NCBI RefSeq assembly: GCF_001598255.1
Contig: NZ_BCYP01000006.1
Coordinates: 124,001-188,000 of the forward strand
Length of the DNA stretch: 64,000 nucleotides
Direction: 5' to 3'
From: Mitsuaria chitosanitabida ATCC BAA-476 = NBRC 102408
GTDB lineage: Bacteria; Pseudomonadota; Gammaproteobacteria; Burkholderiales; Burkholderiaceae_C
Below, in pieces: positions 17,469 to 28,724 of this stretch; position 1 is the first letter of the stretch, and each line of letters opens with the position of its first letter. A model generated the notes under the pieces. It was not told the DNA's origin and ran no database searches. It saw only the letters and a program-made list of their open reading frames with translations. The position numbers and the translations under genes are program-made.

Positions 17469-17894
17469 ATGGCCGTCGAACGCACCCTCTCCATCATCAA
17501 GCCCGATGCCGTGGCCAAGAACGTCATCGGCCAGATCTACTCGCGCTTTGAAGGCGCCGGCCTGAAGATCATCGCCTCGAAGCAGAAGCAGCTGTCGCGC
17601 GCCGAAGCCGAAGCCTTCTACGCCGTGCACAAGGCCCGTCCGTTCTTCAACGACCTGGTGTCGTTCATGATCTCCGGCCCGGTCCAGATCCAGGTCCTGG
17701 AAGGCGAAGGCGCCATCCTGAAGAACCGCGACCTGATGGGCGCCACCGATCCGAAGAAGGCCGAGAAGGGCACCATCCGCGCCGACTTCGCCGACAGCAT
17801 CGACGCCAACGCCGTGCACGGCTCGGACGCTCCCGAGACCGCCGCCGTGGAAGTGGCCTTCTTCTTCTCCGGCCTGGAAATCAACGCCCGCTAA
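17469..17894 (+). CDS. ndk: Nucleoside diphosphate kinase
   Basis: Ndk transfers the gamma phosphate of ATP to NDPs through a phosphohistidine. The 141-residue protein begins [18 protein letters not shown] and contains the active-site His117 in [12 protein letters not shown], with the typical [17 protein letters not shown] in the middle. I start at 17469 after an AAGGAATAAAC ribosome-binding stretch, not at an upstream in-frame codon at 17385 that only adds promoter sequence. The next gene, rlmN, follows 58 nt later. Confidence 0.97.
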   Translation: MAVERTLSIIKPDAVAKNVIGQIYSRFEGAGLKIIASKQKQLSRAEAEAFYAVHKARPFFNDLVSFMISGPVQIQVLEGEGAILKNRDLMGATDPKKAEKGTIRADFADSIDANAVHGSDAPETAAVEVAFFFSGLEINAR

Positions 17895-17952
17895 GCTGGG
17901 CAATGCCTCTGACCCCTGGGGCCACGAGGCCCTAGACAAAGAGGAACGCAAG

Positions 17953-19124
<1,172 letters not shown>

Positions 19125-19128
<4 letters not shown>

Positions 19129-19943
19129 CCGTTCCGTCGCCCGTCGTTGCTGTACCGCGTCGTTCCTCCCGGCCCCTTGCCGCCGCGTTGTTGATCGCCG
19201 CGATGCTGGCGGGCTGCGCGAACCCCGGCAACCCGCAGCAGCCGCGCACCGCCAGTGACCAGACCGACAACGACCGGCGCGCCGCCGTGCGTCTGGAACT
19301 GGCCGGCGGCTACTTCGGCCGCGGTCAGTACGAGACCGCGCTGGACGAGGTCAAGCAGGCGCTGGCCGCCAAGCCGGACATGCCGGAGGCGATCAACCTG
19401 CGCAGCCTGATCTTCGCGGCCATGGGCGAGTACGCGCTGGCCGAGGACGGCTTCAAGCAGCTGATCGCCCGCGATCCGCGCAACGCCGACACGCTGCACA
19501 ACTACGGCTGGTTCCTGTGCCAGCGTCAGCGCTGGGCCGACGCCTACCAGCAGTTCGAGACCGCGCTGGCCATCCCGACCTACCGCACCCCCGCCCGAAC
19601 CTGGCTGGCCTGGGGCGCCTGCGAGGCGCGCGAGGGACGGCTGATCCCGGCGCAGAGCCACCTGTCCAAGGCCTTCGAGCTCGACCCGGGCAATCCGACC
19701 GTGGCGCTCAACCTGGGCGAGGTGCTGTACCGCCAGGGCGAATACGAGCGCGCGCGCTTCTATGCGCGTCGCGTCAACGCGAATGTGGAGCAGGCGAACG
19801 CGTCGAGCCTCTGGCTGGAACTGCGCATCGAGCGCCGCATGGGCAACATGTCCAACATGGACGATCTCGCTCAGCAGCTGCGGCGCAAGTACCCGCAGGC
19901 GACCGAGACGCAAGCCTTGAACAGTGGTCGATTCGATGAATGA
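19125..19943 (+). CDS. pilF: Type IV pilus assembly lipoprotein PilF/PilW
   Basis: A 272-residue TPR lipoprotein. The signal peptide ends in a lipobox MLAGC with the acylated cysteine at residue 31. At least four TPR units follow ([80 protein letters not shown]). PilF/PilW assists secretin assembly in the outer membrane for type IV pili. Gene order rlmN-pilF-rodZ-ispG is the standard one and supports the call. The start overlaps the rlmN stop by 4 nt. Confidence 0.92.
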
Positions 19944-19953
19944 GGGACATCGC

Positions 19954-20982
19954 ATGACTCCGACGGCGGCCGACGAGGCGACCACCGCAGCCGCACCGGC
20001 TGCTTCCGCGGCGGCCACGGCCGGTGCCGCGCTGCGCCGCGCGCGCGAGGCCCGCGGCCTGCACATCGCCGCGCTGGCCGCGACGCTCAAGGTGCCGCAA
20101 TCCAAGCTGGAGGCGCTGGAGTCCGATCGCTATCAGGATCTGCCCGACGCGACCTTCGCGCGCGCGCTGGCGCGCTCGATGTGCCGGGTGCTGAAGATCG
20201 AGGCCGAACCGGTGCTCAAGATGCTGCCGAGCGCGGGCGCCGAGGCCTCGCTGGACCGCGTCACGCCGGGCCTGAACCAGCCCTTCCGCGAGCGGGCGAT
20301 GAGCCAGGACCCGATGCTGTCGACCGAGCTGCTCAAGCGCCCCGTGGTGCTGGGCGCGGGCGCGCTGCTGGTGGCGGCGATCGCCGTCTACGCCGTCCCT
20401 TCGACCTGGGTCGAGCAACTGACGCAGCGCCTGCGCGGCACGGACACCGCCGCCGCGACGGCGCCGGGCACGACCGACACGACCTCGACCGCCGAGGCGC
20501 CCGCCACGACGACCGAGGTCCCGCTGGCCGCCGCATCCGAGGCCCCCTTGACCACCGCGCCAGCCGCCAGCGCGACGACGCTGCCGGCCCCGACGACGAC
20601 CGTGGCGACGACCCCGGTGGGCGGCGCGCCCGCCGCGACCTCGCCGTCGATCGTCTCGCCGACGGCCACGAACACCGCCGCCGCGCCGGCACCGACCGCC
20701 CCGGCGACGCCCGCCGCGACCGCCCCGGTGGCGCCGCCGCCCGGCTCGTCCCCGTTGGTCGTCAAGGCCAGCGCGGAGTCCTGGGTCGAGGTGGTCGACG
20801 CCAAGGGCCAGGTGCTGCTCTCCAAGCTGATGCGCGCCGGCGACCAGGTCGACGTCAATGGCGTCGCGCCGCTCAAGCTGCGCGTGGGCAACGTGTCGGG
20901 CACGGAACTGGTGTTCCGCGGCCAGCCCGTGGACCTCGCCGCCCGGTCGCGCGACAACGTCGCGCGTCTCGAGCTGAACTGA
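19954..20982 (+). CDS. rodZ: Cytoskeletal protein RodZ-like
   Basis: RodZ links MreB to the cell wall elongation machinery. The 342-residue protein has an N-terminal Cro/C1-type helix-turn-helix ([33 protein letters not shown]), one transmembrane helix ([18 protein letters not shown]), a long Thr/Ala/Pro periplasmic linker, and a C-terminal DUF4115 beta domain ([30 protein letters not shown]). I chose ATG 19954 because GAGGGA lies 6-7 nt upstream. GTG 19924 and ATG 19936 are in frame but overlap pilF and lack a ribosome-binding site. Confidence 0.9.
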   Translation: MTPTAADEATTAAAPAASAAATAGAALRRAREARGLHIAALAATLKVPQSKLEALESDRYQDLPDATFARALARSMCRVLKIEAEPVLKMLPSAGAEASLDRVTPGLNQPFRERAMSQDPMLSTELLKRPVVLGAGALLVAAIAVYAVPSTWVEQLTQRLRGTDTAAATAPGTTDTTSTAEAPATTTEVPLAAASEAPLTTAPAASATTLPAPTTTVATTPVGGAPAATSPSIVSPTATNTAAAPAPTAPATPAATAPVAPPPGSSPLVVKASAESWVEVVDAKGQVLLSKLMRAGDQVDVNGVAPLKLRVGNVSGTELVFRGQPVDLAARSRDNVARLELN

Positions 20983-21044
20983 GCGCGCAGCCCCGGCGCC
21001 GCACAGCCGCATCCCTATTTATCGCCAGTTCGCAAGAGCGCCGC

Positions 21045-22361
21045 ATGATGGACAAGCAAGCCTCTCCCGATCTCGCCGCCGGAGTCCCCGACTCCGACCT
21101 CGCGGACCTGATCTCCGCCGCCGCCCCCGCCGCGCGCCGTTCGCGCCAGGCGCAGGTGCGCTGGGGTGACCGCGTGGTCACCATCGGTGGCGACGCCCCG
21201 GTGCGCGTGCAGTCGATGACCAACACCGACACCGTCGATGTCATCGAGACCGCCATCCAGATCAAGGAACTGGCGATCGCCGGCTCCGAGCTGGTCCGCA
21301 TCACGGTCAACACGCCCGAGGCCGCCGACGCCGTCCCCCACATCCGCGAGCAGCTCGACCGCATGGGCATCGACGTGCCGCTGGTGGGCGACTTCCACTA
21401 CAACGGCCACCGTCTGCTGACCGAGCATCCGGCCATGGCGCAAGCGCTGTCCAAGTACCGGATCAATCCGGGCAACGTCGGCAAGGGCGACAAGAAGGAC
21501 CGCCAGTTCGCCCAGATGATCGAGGCCGCGATCCAGTACGACAAGGTCGTGCGCATCGGCGTGAACTGGGGCAGCCTGGACCAGGAGCTGCTCGCCCAGA
21601 TGATGGACGACAACGCCAGGCGCGCGACGCCGTGGGACGGCAAGCAGGTCATGTACCAGGCGCTGATCCAGTCGGCGCTGTCCTCGGCGTCCTATGCCCG
21701 CGAGCTGGGCATGAACCCGGACAACATCATCATCAGCTGCAAGGTCAGCGGCGTGCAGGACCTGATCTCGGTCTACCGCGCGCTGAGCAAGCGCTGCGAC
21801 TACGCGCTGCACCTGGGCCTGACCGAGGCCGGCATGGGCACCAAGGGCACGGTGGCCTCGGCCGCGGCGCTGTCGGTGCTGCTGCAGGAGGGCATCGGCG
21901 ACACGATCCGCGTCTCGCTGACCCCGCAACCCGGCGAGTCGCGCACGCAGGAAGTCGTGGTCGCGCTGGAGATCCTGCAGTCGCTGGGTCTGCGCGCCTT
22001 CAACCCCAGCGTCACGGCCTGCCCCGGCTGTGGCCGCACGACCAGCACCACGTTCCAGGAACTGGCCAAGCAGATCGACGACTTCCTGCGCGCGCAGATG
22101 CCGATCTGGCGCGGCAAGTATCCCGGCGTCGAAAACATGAAGGTCGCCGTGATGGGCTGCATCGTCAACGGCCCCGGCGAGAGCAAGCATGCCGACATCG
22201 GCATCAGCCTGCCCGGCACCGGCGAAGCCCCGGCGGCCCCTGTCTTCATCGACGGCCAGAAGGCGCTCACGCTGCGCGGCGAGAACATCGCCACGGAGTT
22301 CCACGCCCTGGTCGAGGACTACATCGAGAAGCGCTTCGGCGCGAGCACCACCACCGCATGA
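21045..22361 (+). CDS. ispG: 4-hydroxy-3-methylbut-2-enyl-diphosphate synthase (flavodoxin)
   Basis: IspG catalyses the iron-sulfur-dependent reduction of MEcPP to HMBPP in the non-mevalonate isoprenoid pathway. The 438-residue protein has the TIM-barrel start [19 protein letters not shown] and the C-terminal cluster-binding cysteines in TACPGCGRT and [13 protein letters not shown]. Two ATGs in tandem (21045, 21048) are possible starts. It sits between rodZ and hisS, as in most beta- and gammaproteobacteria. dxr and uppS of the same isoprenoid route lie further along in this window. Confidence 0.96.
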   Translation: MMDKQASPDLAAGVPDSDLADLISAAAPAARRSRQAQVRWGDRVVTIGGDAPVRVQSMTNTDTVDVIETAIQIKELAIAGSELVRITVNTPEAADAVPHIREQLDRMGIDVPLVGDFHYNGHRLLTEHPAMAQALSKYRINPGNVGKGDKKDRQFAQMIEAAIQYDKVVRIGVNWGSLDQELLAQMMDDNARRATPWDGKQVMYQALIQSALSSASYARELGMNPDNIIISCKVSGVQDLISVYRALSKRCDYALHLGLTEAGMGTKGTVASAAALSVLLQEGIGDTIRVSLTPQPGESRTQEVVVALEILQSLGLRAFNPSVTACPGCGRTTSTTFQELAKQIDDFLRAQMPIWRGKYPGVENMKVAVMGCIVNGPGESKHADIGISLPGTGEAPAAPVFIDGQKALTLRGENIATEFHALVEDYIEKRFGASTTTA

Positions 22362-23665
22362 GCAAGAACATCCAGGCCGTGAAGGGGATGAACGACATCC
22401 TCCCGGCGAGCGTCGACCGCAAGGACAAGCTGCCGAGCAGCCAGCTGTGGAGCTGGTTCGAGACCACGCTGCGCGGCGTGCTGCAGCGCTACGGCTACCA
22501 GTACATGCTGACCCCCATCGTCGAGCCGACCGCGCTGTTCGTGCGCGGCCTGGGCGAGGTGACGGACATCGTCGAGAAGGAGATGTACTCCTTCACCGAC
22601 AGCATGAACGGCGACCAGCTCACGCTGCGCCCGGAAGCCACCGCCGGCATCGTGCGCGCGATGGTCGAGCACAACGCCCTGTACAACGGCCCGCTGCGTC
22701 TGTGGACGATGGGTCCGATGTTCCGCCACGAGCGCCCGCAGAAGGGCCGCTACCGCCAGTTCAACCAGCTGGACGTCGAGGCCCTGGGCTTCGCCGGTCC
22801 GGACGTGGACGCCGAGATCATCCTGATGGTCCGCCGCCTGTGGGAGGAACTGGGTCTGGTGGTCGGCCAGCACGTGCGGCTGGAGATCAACTCGCTGGGG
22901 CAACCCGATGAGCGCGCCGCCCACCGCGCCGCGTTGATCGCCCATTTCGAGGCGCACGCGGACCAGTTGGACGAGGACGCCAAGCGCCGTCTGCACACCA
23001 ATCCGCTGCGCATCCTGGACACCAAGAACCCGGCGATGCAGGCGATGGTCGAGGCCGCCCCGCACCTGATGGACTTCCTGGGCGAGGCCAGCCTGGCGCA
23101 CTTCAATGCCGTGCGGGCCATCCTGGACGCGGCCGGTCTCGAGTACCGCGTCAACACGCGCCTGGTGCGCGGCATGGACTATTACAACCTGACCGTCTTC
23201 GAATGGGTCACCGACCAGCTCGGCTCGCAGGGCACGGTCTGCGGCGGCGGCCGCTATGACGGTCTGTTCGAGCAGCTCGGCGGCAAGCCGACACCGGCCG
23301 TGGGCTTCGGCCTGGGCGTGGAGCGCCTGCTGCTGCTGATCGACGAGCTGGGCCTGGCCGTGCCGTCCTCGGCCCCCGACGTCTACGCCATCCTGCCCGA
23401 CGCCGCGGCGCTGCCGCAGGCCATGCCGGCGCTGGAGGCGCTGCGCGCGGCCGGTGTGGCGGTGCAGATGCATGCGGGCGGCGGCTCGTTCAAGTCGCAA
23501 TTCAAGAAGGCGGACGCCTCGGGCGCCCGCTGGGCCCTGGTGTTCGGCACCGACGAGCTGGCTCGCGGCGAGGTGGCGGTCAAGCCGCTGCGCGGCGAGG
23601 GCGAGCAGGTGAGTCGTCCGCTTCACGCGGTGGCAACCTGGGCGGCCGACCTGCGCACCGCATAA
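22358..23665 (+). CDS. hisS: Histidyl-tRNA synthetase
   Basis: A class II aminoacyl-tRNA synthetase charging tRNA-His. The 435-residue protein begins with [10 protein letters not shown]. It has motif 2 ([20 protein letters not shown]), the histidine-A region [15 protein letters not shown], motif 3 ([12 protein letters not shown]), and a C-terminal anticodon-binding domain ([22 protein letters not shown]). The ATG overlaps the ispG stop (ATGA). A GC-rich inverted repeat around 23680-23705 (CCGACC-GAGA-GGTCGG) lies between it and yfgM. Confidence 0.97.
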   Translation: MSKNIQAVKGMNDILPASVDRKDKLPSSQLWSWFETTLRGVLQRYGYQYMLTPIVEPTALFVRGLGEVTDIVEKEMYSFTDSMNGDQLTLRPEATAGIVRAMVEHNALYNGPLRLWTMGPMFRHERPQKGRYRQFNQLDVEALGFAGPDVDAEIILMVRRLWEELGLVVGQHVRLEINSLGQPDERAAHRAALIAHFEAHADQLDEDAKRRLHTNPLRILDTKNPAMQAMVEAAPHLMDFLGEASLAHFNAVRAILDAAGLEYRVNTRLVRGMDYYNLTVFEWVTDQLGSQGTVCGGGRYDGLFEQLGGKPTPAVGFGLGVERLLLLIDELGLAVPSSAPDVYAILPDAAALPQAMPALEALRAAGVAVQMHAGGGSFKSQFKKADASGARWALVFGTDELARGEVAVKPLRGEGEQVSRPLHAVATWAADLRTA

Positions 23666-23737
23666 TCGCGCCTTCGCCGGACCGACCGAGAGGTCGGCCC
23701 CGGCCTGATCCATTAACCGACGGACCGTTTCACGCAC

Positions 23738-24409
23738 ATGGCGTCTCATCTCGATCTCGAAGAACAGGAACAGCTGGAGCAGCTCAAGGCGTTCTGGAAG
23801 CGCTGGGGCAATGCGATCACCTGGCTGCTGACGCTGGCGCTGCTGTGCTACGCCGGCTGGACCGGCTGGAACTACTGGCAGCGCAACCAGGCCGCCAAGG
23901 CCGGCGCGATGTTCGGTGAACTGGAACGCGCGGTGCAGGCCGGCGACGTCGCCAAGGGCACGACCATCTTCAACACCCTGAAGGCGGACTTCGCCTCGAC
24001 CGGCTACACCGCGCAGGCCGCGCTGATGGCCGCCAAGCTGCAGCTGGACAAGGGCAAGGGCGACGAGGCCCGCGCCACGCTGACCTGGGCGGCCGACAGC
24101 GCCGGCAGCGACCCCTACCGCGACCTGGCTCGCCTGCGCCTGGCGGCGCTGCAGATGGACGGCAAGCAGTACGCCGAGGCCGCCAAGACCCTGGACGCCG
24201 TGAAGAGCGCCGACTTCGGCCCGCTCGTCGCGGATCGTCGCGGCGACCTGGCCCTGCTGCAGAACAAGCCCGACGAGGCGCGTACCCAGTTCAAGAAGGC
24301 CTACGACGGCATGTACAAGCAGCTGGACTACCGCCGCCTGCTGGAAGCCAAGCTGGCCACGCTGGGCGTGGCCGTCGCCGAGGAAGACACCCCGGGAGCC
24401 GCGCAATGA
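23738..24409 (+). CDS. yfgM: YfgM-like periplasmic TPR ancillary SecYEG protein
   Basis: The 223-residue protein is a single-pass inner membrane protein. The N-terminal EEQEQLEQLKAFWKRWGNAI is followed by one transmembrane helix (WLLTLALLCYAGWTGWNYW) and a periplasmic TPR-like domain with AAKLQLDKGKGDEARATLTWA and LRLAALQMDGKQYAEAAKTL. In E. coli YfgM pairs with PpiD at the Sec translocon. The position between hisS and bamB is diagnostic. Its stop overlaps the bamB start by 4 nt. Confidence 0.9.
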   Translation: MASHLDLEEQEQLEQLKAFWKRWGNAITWLLTLALLCYAGWTGWNYWQRNQAAKAGAMFGELERAVQAGDVAKGTTIFNTLKADFASTGYTAQAALMAAKLQLDKGKGDEARATLTWAADSAGSDPYRDLARLRLAALQMDGKQYAEAAKTLDAVKSADFGPLVADRRGDLALLQNKPDEARTQFKKAYDGMYKQLDYRRLLEAKLATLGVAVAEEDTPGAAQ

Positions 24410-25551
24410 CCGCCCGCATCGACCGCCGAATCCTGGTCCGCGCCCTGGCGCTGGGCGGCATGGCGATGGCGCTGAGCGCCTGCTCGCTGTTCAACAGCTC
24501 GAAGGAAGCCAAGCCGGCGCCGCTCGAGAACATCACCCCGTCGCTGCAGGCCCGCGTGGTCTGGGAAGCGCGCGTGGACAGCGTGAAGTTCCCGCTGTCG
24601 ATCACGGCGGTCAATGACCGCTTCGTCGTCGGTGGTTCCGACGGCGTCATCAGCGCGCTGTCCGCCAAGGACGGCACGACGCTGTGGCGCACCGAGATCG
24701 GCAAGGGCCTGAGCGCCGGCGTCGGCAGCGACGGCCGATTCGCCGCCGCCGTCACGCGCGAGAACGAGCTCGTCGTCACCGAGGGCGACAAGATCCTGTG
24801 GCGCAAGTCGCTGACGACCCCGGTGGTGACGGCCCCGTTCGTCGCGGGTGAGCGCGTCTTCGTGCTGACGCTGGACCGTGCCGTGCTGGCCTTCGATGCC
24901 GCCGACGGCCGCCGTCTGTGGGAACTGCGCCGTCCGGGCGAGCCGCTGACCCTGCAGCAGGCCGGCGTGATCGGCGCCTACCAGAACACGCTGCTGGTGG
25001 GGCAGGGCCCGCGCCTGGCCGGCATCGACCCGAACCGTGGCCTGCTGATGTGGGAGGCCACCGTGTCCAACCCGCGCGGCACCAACGAGGTCGAGCGCCT
25101 GGCCGACCTGGTCGCCCCGATGGGCCGCGACAAGGACGTGTTCTGCGCCCGCGCCTTCCAGTCCGCCGTGGCCTGCGTCAACGCCGATCGCGGCAACTCG
25201 ATCTGGAGCCGCAACGTCGGCGGCAGCACGGGCCTGGGCACCGACGCGACGCTGGTCGTGGGCGGCGACGGTTCCGATCGCCTGACCGCCTGGGGCACCC
25301 GCACCGGTGACGTGATCTGGACCGCGGACCAGTTCCAGAACCGCAAGCTCAGCGCCCCGCTGGTGACGGCCAAGTCCGTCATCGTCGGCGATTCGGAAGG
25401 CTATGTGCACTTCCTGTCGCGCGACAAGGGCCAGACCATTCAACGACTCTCCACCGACAGCTCGGGCATCGCCGCGCCGCCGGTGCAACTCGGCGACACC
25501 GTGCTGATCGCCACCCGCGGCGGACGGCTGTTCGCGCTGCGCCAAGACTGA
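24406..25551 (+). CDS. bamB: Outer membrane assembly lipoprotein BamB
   Basis: BamB is an eight-bladed beta-propeller lipoprotein that binds BamA POTRA domains in the BAM complex. The 381-residue protein has a lipobox ALSAC with the acylated cysteine at residue 26. Repeated PQQ-like propeller blades follow ([55 protein letters not shown]). It is coupled to yfgM by ATGA and lies 1 nt before der. Confidence 0.95.
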   Translation: MTARIDRRILVRALALGGMAMALSACSLFNSSKEAKPAPLENITPSLQARVVWEARVDSVKFPLSITAVNDRFVVGGSDGVISALSAKDGTTLWRTEIGKGLSAGVGSDGRFAAAVTRENELVVTEGDKILWRKSLTTPVVTAPFVAGERVFVLTLDRAVLAFDAADGRRLWELRRPGEPLTLQQAGVIGAYQNTLLVGQGPRLAGIDPNRGLLMWEATVSNPRGTNEVERLADLVAPMGRDKDVFCARAFQSAVACVNADRGNSIWSRNVGGSTGLGTDATLVVGGDGSDRLTAWGTRTGDVIWTADQFQNRKLSAPLVTAKSVIVGDSEGYVHFLSRDKGQTIQRLSTDSSGIAAPPVQLGDTVLIATRGGRLFALRQD

Positions 25552-25552
25552 C

Positions 25553-26905
25553 ATGAAACCTGTGATCGCCCTGGTGGGCCGCCCCAACGTGGGCAAGTCC
25601 ACGCTGTTCAACCGGATGACGAAGAGCCGCGACGCCATCGTCGCGGACTTCGCCGGCCTCACGCGCGACCGCCACTACGGCGACGGTCGCCTGGGCGATC
25701 GCGAGTTCATCGTCATCGACACCGGCGGCTTCGAGCCGGACAGCTCGACCGGCATCGTCAAGGAGATGGCCAAGCAGACCCGCCAGGCCGTGGCCGAGGC
25801 GGACGCCGTCATCTTCGTGCTGGACGTGCGCACCGGGCTGGCCGGCCAGGACCAGGACATCGGGCGCTACCTGCGCCAGTGCAACAAGCGCGTCTTCGTC
25901 GCCGTGAACAAGGCCGAGGGCATGAGCGACAGCCCGCTGCTGGCCGAGTTCCATGAACTGGGCATGGGCGAGCCGCATCCGGTCTCGGCCGCGCACGGGC
26001 AGGGCATCCGCTCGCTGCTGGAGGCCGTGCTCGACAGCTTCGAGGCGCCGGTCGAGGAGGAGGACGAGGCGCTCGCCGAGGGCGCGGGCCCCGACGACGA
26101 GCGCGCGATCCGCCTGGCCGTCGCCGGCCGTCCCAACGTCGGCAAGAGCACGCTGATCAACACCTGGCTGGGCGAGGAGCGCCTGGTCGCCTTCGACATG
26201 CCGGGCACGACGCGCGACGCCATCAGCGTCGACTTCGAGCGCAACGGCCAGAAGTTCAAGCTGATCGACACCGCCGGCCTGCGCCGCAAGGGCAAGGTCT
26301 TCGAGGCGATCGAGAAGTTCTCGGTCGTGAAGACGCTGCAGGCGATCTCGGACGCCAACGTGGTGCTGCTGCTGATCGACGCCACCCAGGGCGTGACCGA
26401 CCAGGACGCCCACATCGCCGGCTACGCGCTGGACAGTGGCCGGGCGGTGGTCGTGGCGATCAACAAGTGGGACGCCATCGACAGCTACCAGCGCGAGACC
26501 ATCGAGCGCCAGATCCTGACGCGTCTGGCCTTCCTGCGCTTCGCCCCGATCCTCAAGATCTCGGCGCTCAAGCGCCAGGGCCTGGGGCCGCTGTGGAAGG
26601 CGCTGGCGGACGCGTACTCGTCGGCCTACCGCAAGATGACCACGCCGGTGCTGACGCGCCTGATCCAAGAGGCCGTGCAGCATCAGCAGCCGCAGCGGGC
26701 GGGGATTTCCCGGCCCAAGCTGCGCTACGCTCACCAGGGCGGCATGAATCCGCCGATCGTCGTGATCCACGGGAATGCGCTGGAAGGGGTGAGCGACGTC
26801 TACAAACGCTACCTGGAAGGCCGCATCCGGGATCACTACAAGCTGGTCGGCACGCCCCTGAAGATCGAGCTGCGCTCGTCCAAGAATCCGTTCGCCGAAA
26901 CCTGA
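25553..26905 (+). CDS. der: Ribosome biogenesis GTPase Der (EngA)
   Basis: Der is the essential tandem-G-domain GTPase that assembles the 50S subunit. The 450-residue protein has G1 P-loops [12 protein letters not shown] (residue 9 on) and [12 protein letters not shown] (about residue 192 on). Each domain has its DTGG/DTAG switch and NKxD motifs (NKAE in the first, NKWD in the second), and a C-terminal KH-like domain ([20 protein letters not shown]) follows. An acidic linker ([16 protein letters not shown]) joins the two G domains. Confidence 0.97.
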   Translation: MKPVIALVGRPNVGKSTLFNRMTKSRDAIVADFAGLTRDRHYGDGRLGDREFIVIDTGGFEPDSSTGIVKEMAKQTRQAVAEADAVIFVLDVRTGLAGQDQDIGRYLRQCNKRVFVAVNKAEGMSDSPLLAEFHELGMGEPHPVSAAHGQGIRSLLEAVLDSFEAPVEEEDEALAEGAGPDDERAIRLAVAGRPNVGKSTLINTWLGEERLVAFDMPGTTRDAISVDFERNGQKFKLIDTAGLRRKGKVFEAIEKFSVVKTLQAISDANVVLLLIDATQGVTDQDAHIAGYALDSGRAVVVAINKWDAIDSYQRETIERQILTRLAFLRFAPILKISALKRQGLGPLWKALADAYSSAYRKMTTPVLTRLIQEAVQHQQPQRAGISRPKLRYAHQGGMNPPIVVIHGNALEGVSDVYKRYLEGRIRDHYKLVGTPLKIELRSSKNPFAET

Positions 26906-26986
26906 TTCGCGGCCAGCCCGGGGAAACCCGGTGCTGTGATAAGGTGCGGGGTTCCAACACCTCTCTCTCACAACACGGAGCATATC

Positions 26987-27232
26987 GTGAGCAACAAAGG
27001 ACAACTCTTGCAAGACCCCTTCCTGAACCAGCTGCGCAAGGAGCATGTTCCCGTGAGCATCTACCTGGTGAACGGCATCAAGCTGCAGGGCCACATCGAG
27101 TCCTTTGACCAGTATGTGGTCCTCCTGCGCAACACGGTCACGCAGATGGTCTACAAGCACGCCATCTCCACGGTGGTGCCCACTCGCGCGGTGAACTTCC
27201 ATCCCGGCGAGTCCAACGACGCCACCAACTGA
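26987..27232 (+). CDS. hfq: RNA chaperone Hfq (GTG start)
   Basis: Hfq forms the Sm-like hexamer that pairs sRNAs with mRNAs. The 81-residue protein starts at GTG 26987, preceded by GGAG at 26978-26981; the family start [20 protein letters not shown] follows directly. The Sm1 region [19 protein letters not shown] and the Sm2 YKHAIST are intact. The C-terminal tail is short ([12 protein letters not shown]), as in other betaproteobacteria. An upstream in-frame ATG at 26936 is not used because it would add non-conserved residues. hflX follows, as in E. coli. Confidence 0.96.
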   Translation: MSNKGQLLQDPFLNQLRKEHVPVSIYLVNGIKLQGHIESFDQYVVLLRNTVTQMVYKHAISTVVPTRAVNFHPGESNDATN

Positions 27233-27240
27233 TGTTCTTC

Positions 27241-27269
27241 GCGCGCGCATCGATGTCGATGCCCGCGCG
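27241..27269 (+). promoter_or_regulatory. GC-rich hairpin after hfq
   Basis: GCGCGCGCATCGA (27241-27253) pairs with TCGATGCCCGCGCG (27256-27269) with one C/C mismatch or bulge. No T tract follows. It could attenuate read-through from hfq into hflX. Confidence 0.5.
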
Positions 27270-27322
27270 ATGATCAGGGCGCATGACGCGGGCCGCGATC
27301 CGGCTCGCCCCCCGACAGAATC

Positions 27323-28660
27323 TTGACAACGCAAGATCCCTCCCATTCGACGCCGCCCCCCGAGGCGGCGCGCGCCATTCTGGTGGGTGTCGACCTGGGC
27401 CGCGGCGAGCCCTTCGACCCGACCCTCGACGAACTCGCGCTGCTCGCGGAATCGGCCGGCGACACGCCGGTCGCCCGCGTGGTGGCCAGGCGCAAGGCGC
27501 CTGACGCCGCGCTGTTCATCGGCTCCGGCAAGGCCGACGAGATCAAGCTGATGGTGCAGGCCCTGGGCGCGCACACCGTGCTGTTCGACCAGGCCATCTC
27601 CCCCGCGCAGCAGCGCAACCTGGAGCGCCACCTCGGCGTCCCCGTGGCCGACCGCACGGCGCTGATCCTGGAGATCTTCGCCGCCCGCGCGCAGAGCTTC
27701 GAGGGCAAGCTGCAGGTCGAGCTCGCGCGGCTGCAATACCTCGCCACGCGCCTCGTGCGCCGCTGGAGCCATCTGGAACGTCAGAGCGGCGGCATCGGCA
27801 TGCGCGGTGGTCCGGGCGAACGCCAGATCGAGCTGGACCGTCGGATGATCGACGACCGCATCAAGTCGATCAAGGAACGGCTCAAGAAGGTCCAGAAGCA
27901 GCGCGCCACGCAGCGCCGCGCGCGGGCCCGCAACGGCGTGTTCCGCGTCTCGCTGGTGGGCTACACCAACGCGGGCAAGAGCACGCTGTTCAACGCGCTG
28001 ACCAAGGCCAAGGCCTATGCGGCCAACCAGCTCTTCGCGACGCTGGACACGACCACGCGCTCGCTCTACCTGGAGGAGGCGGGCACCAGCGTGTCGCTGT
28101 CCGACACGGTGGGCTTCATCCGGGACCTTCCGCACAAGCTGGTCGAGGCCTTCAAGGCGACGCTGCAGGAAGCGGCCGACGCCGACCTGCTGCTCCACGT
28201 CGTCGACGCGGCCAGCCCGGTGCTGACCGAGCAGATGGAGGAGGTCGAGCGCGTGCTCGCCGAGATCGGCGCGGAGTACATCCCGCAGATCCTCGTCTAC
28301 AACAAGCTCGACCTGCTCGAGCCGACCCAGCGCCCGCGCGCGCTGCAGGACTGGCTCACGCGCATCGGCGGCGAGCACGGCGGCCAGCGGCTGCCGCGCA
28401 TCTTCGTCAGCGCGGTCGGCGGCGAGGGGCTGGACGAACTGCGCGCGATGATCGCCTCGCTCATGCAGGCCGCGCCGGTCCCCGAATACGCGGGCATGGA
28501 CGATGCCGAGGGCTCGCACGAGGCGGCGGATGACGTCTCGGACGAGAAATCGGGTGAGGGGCGGCCTGAGCCGGACGACGGTGATGCCGACTTGAACGGG
28601 CAAGACCTGCCCCAAGATCGACGACAGGCCCAGGATCATCCGCAGGGGCGCACAGGCTGA
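27323..28660 (+). CDS. hflX: Ribosome-splitting GTPase HflX (probable TTG start)
   Basis: HflX is an OBG-related GTPase that splits stalled 70S ribosomes, notably in heat stress. The 445-residue frame has the HflX N-terminal domain (RKAPDAALFIGSGKADEIK, LFDQAISPAQQRNLERHLGV), a coiled coil near residues 180-200, and a G domain with P-loop GYTNAGKSTLFN, DTVGFIRDLP and NKLD. The start codon is TTG and no clear Shine-Dalgarno precedes it. No in-frame ATG exists before the conserved domain. The last 50 residues are an acidic/Gln-rich, probably disordered tail absent from E. coli HflX. Confidence 0.92.
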   Translation: MTTQDPSHSTPPPEAARAILVGVDLGRGEPFDPTLDELALLAESAGDTPVARVVARRKAPDAALFIGSGKADEIKLMVQALGAHTVLFDQAISPAQQRNLERHLGVPVADRTALILEIFAARAQSFEGKLQVELARLQYLATRLVRRWSHLERQSGGIGMRGGPGERQIELDRRMIDDRIKSIKERLKKVQKQRATQRRARARNGVFRVSLVGYTNAGKSTLFNALTKAKAYAANQLFATLDTTTRSLYLEEAGTSVSLSDTVGFIRDLPHKLVEAFKATLQEAADADLLLHVVDAASPVLTEQMEEVERVLAEIGAEYIPQILVYNKLDLLEPTQRPRALQDWLTRIGGEHGGQRLPRIFVSAVGGEGLDELRAMIASLMQAAPVPEYAGMDDAEGSHEAADDVSDEKSGEGRPEPDDGDADLNGQDLPQDRRQAQDHPQGRTG

Positions 28661-28724
28661 CAGCGTGCGGTGACCCCCTCGCGATGCCCGATACTTGCAA
28701 CAAGACTTCCTCATCAGGATGCGT

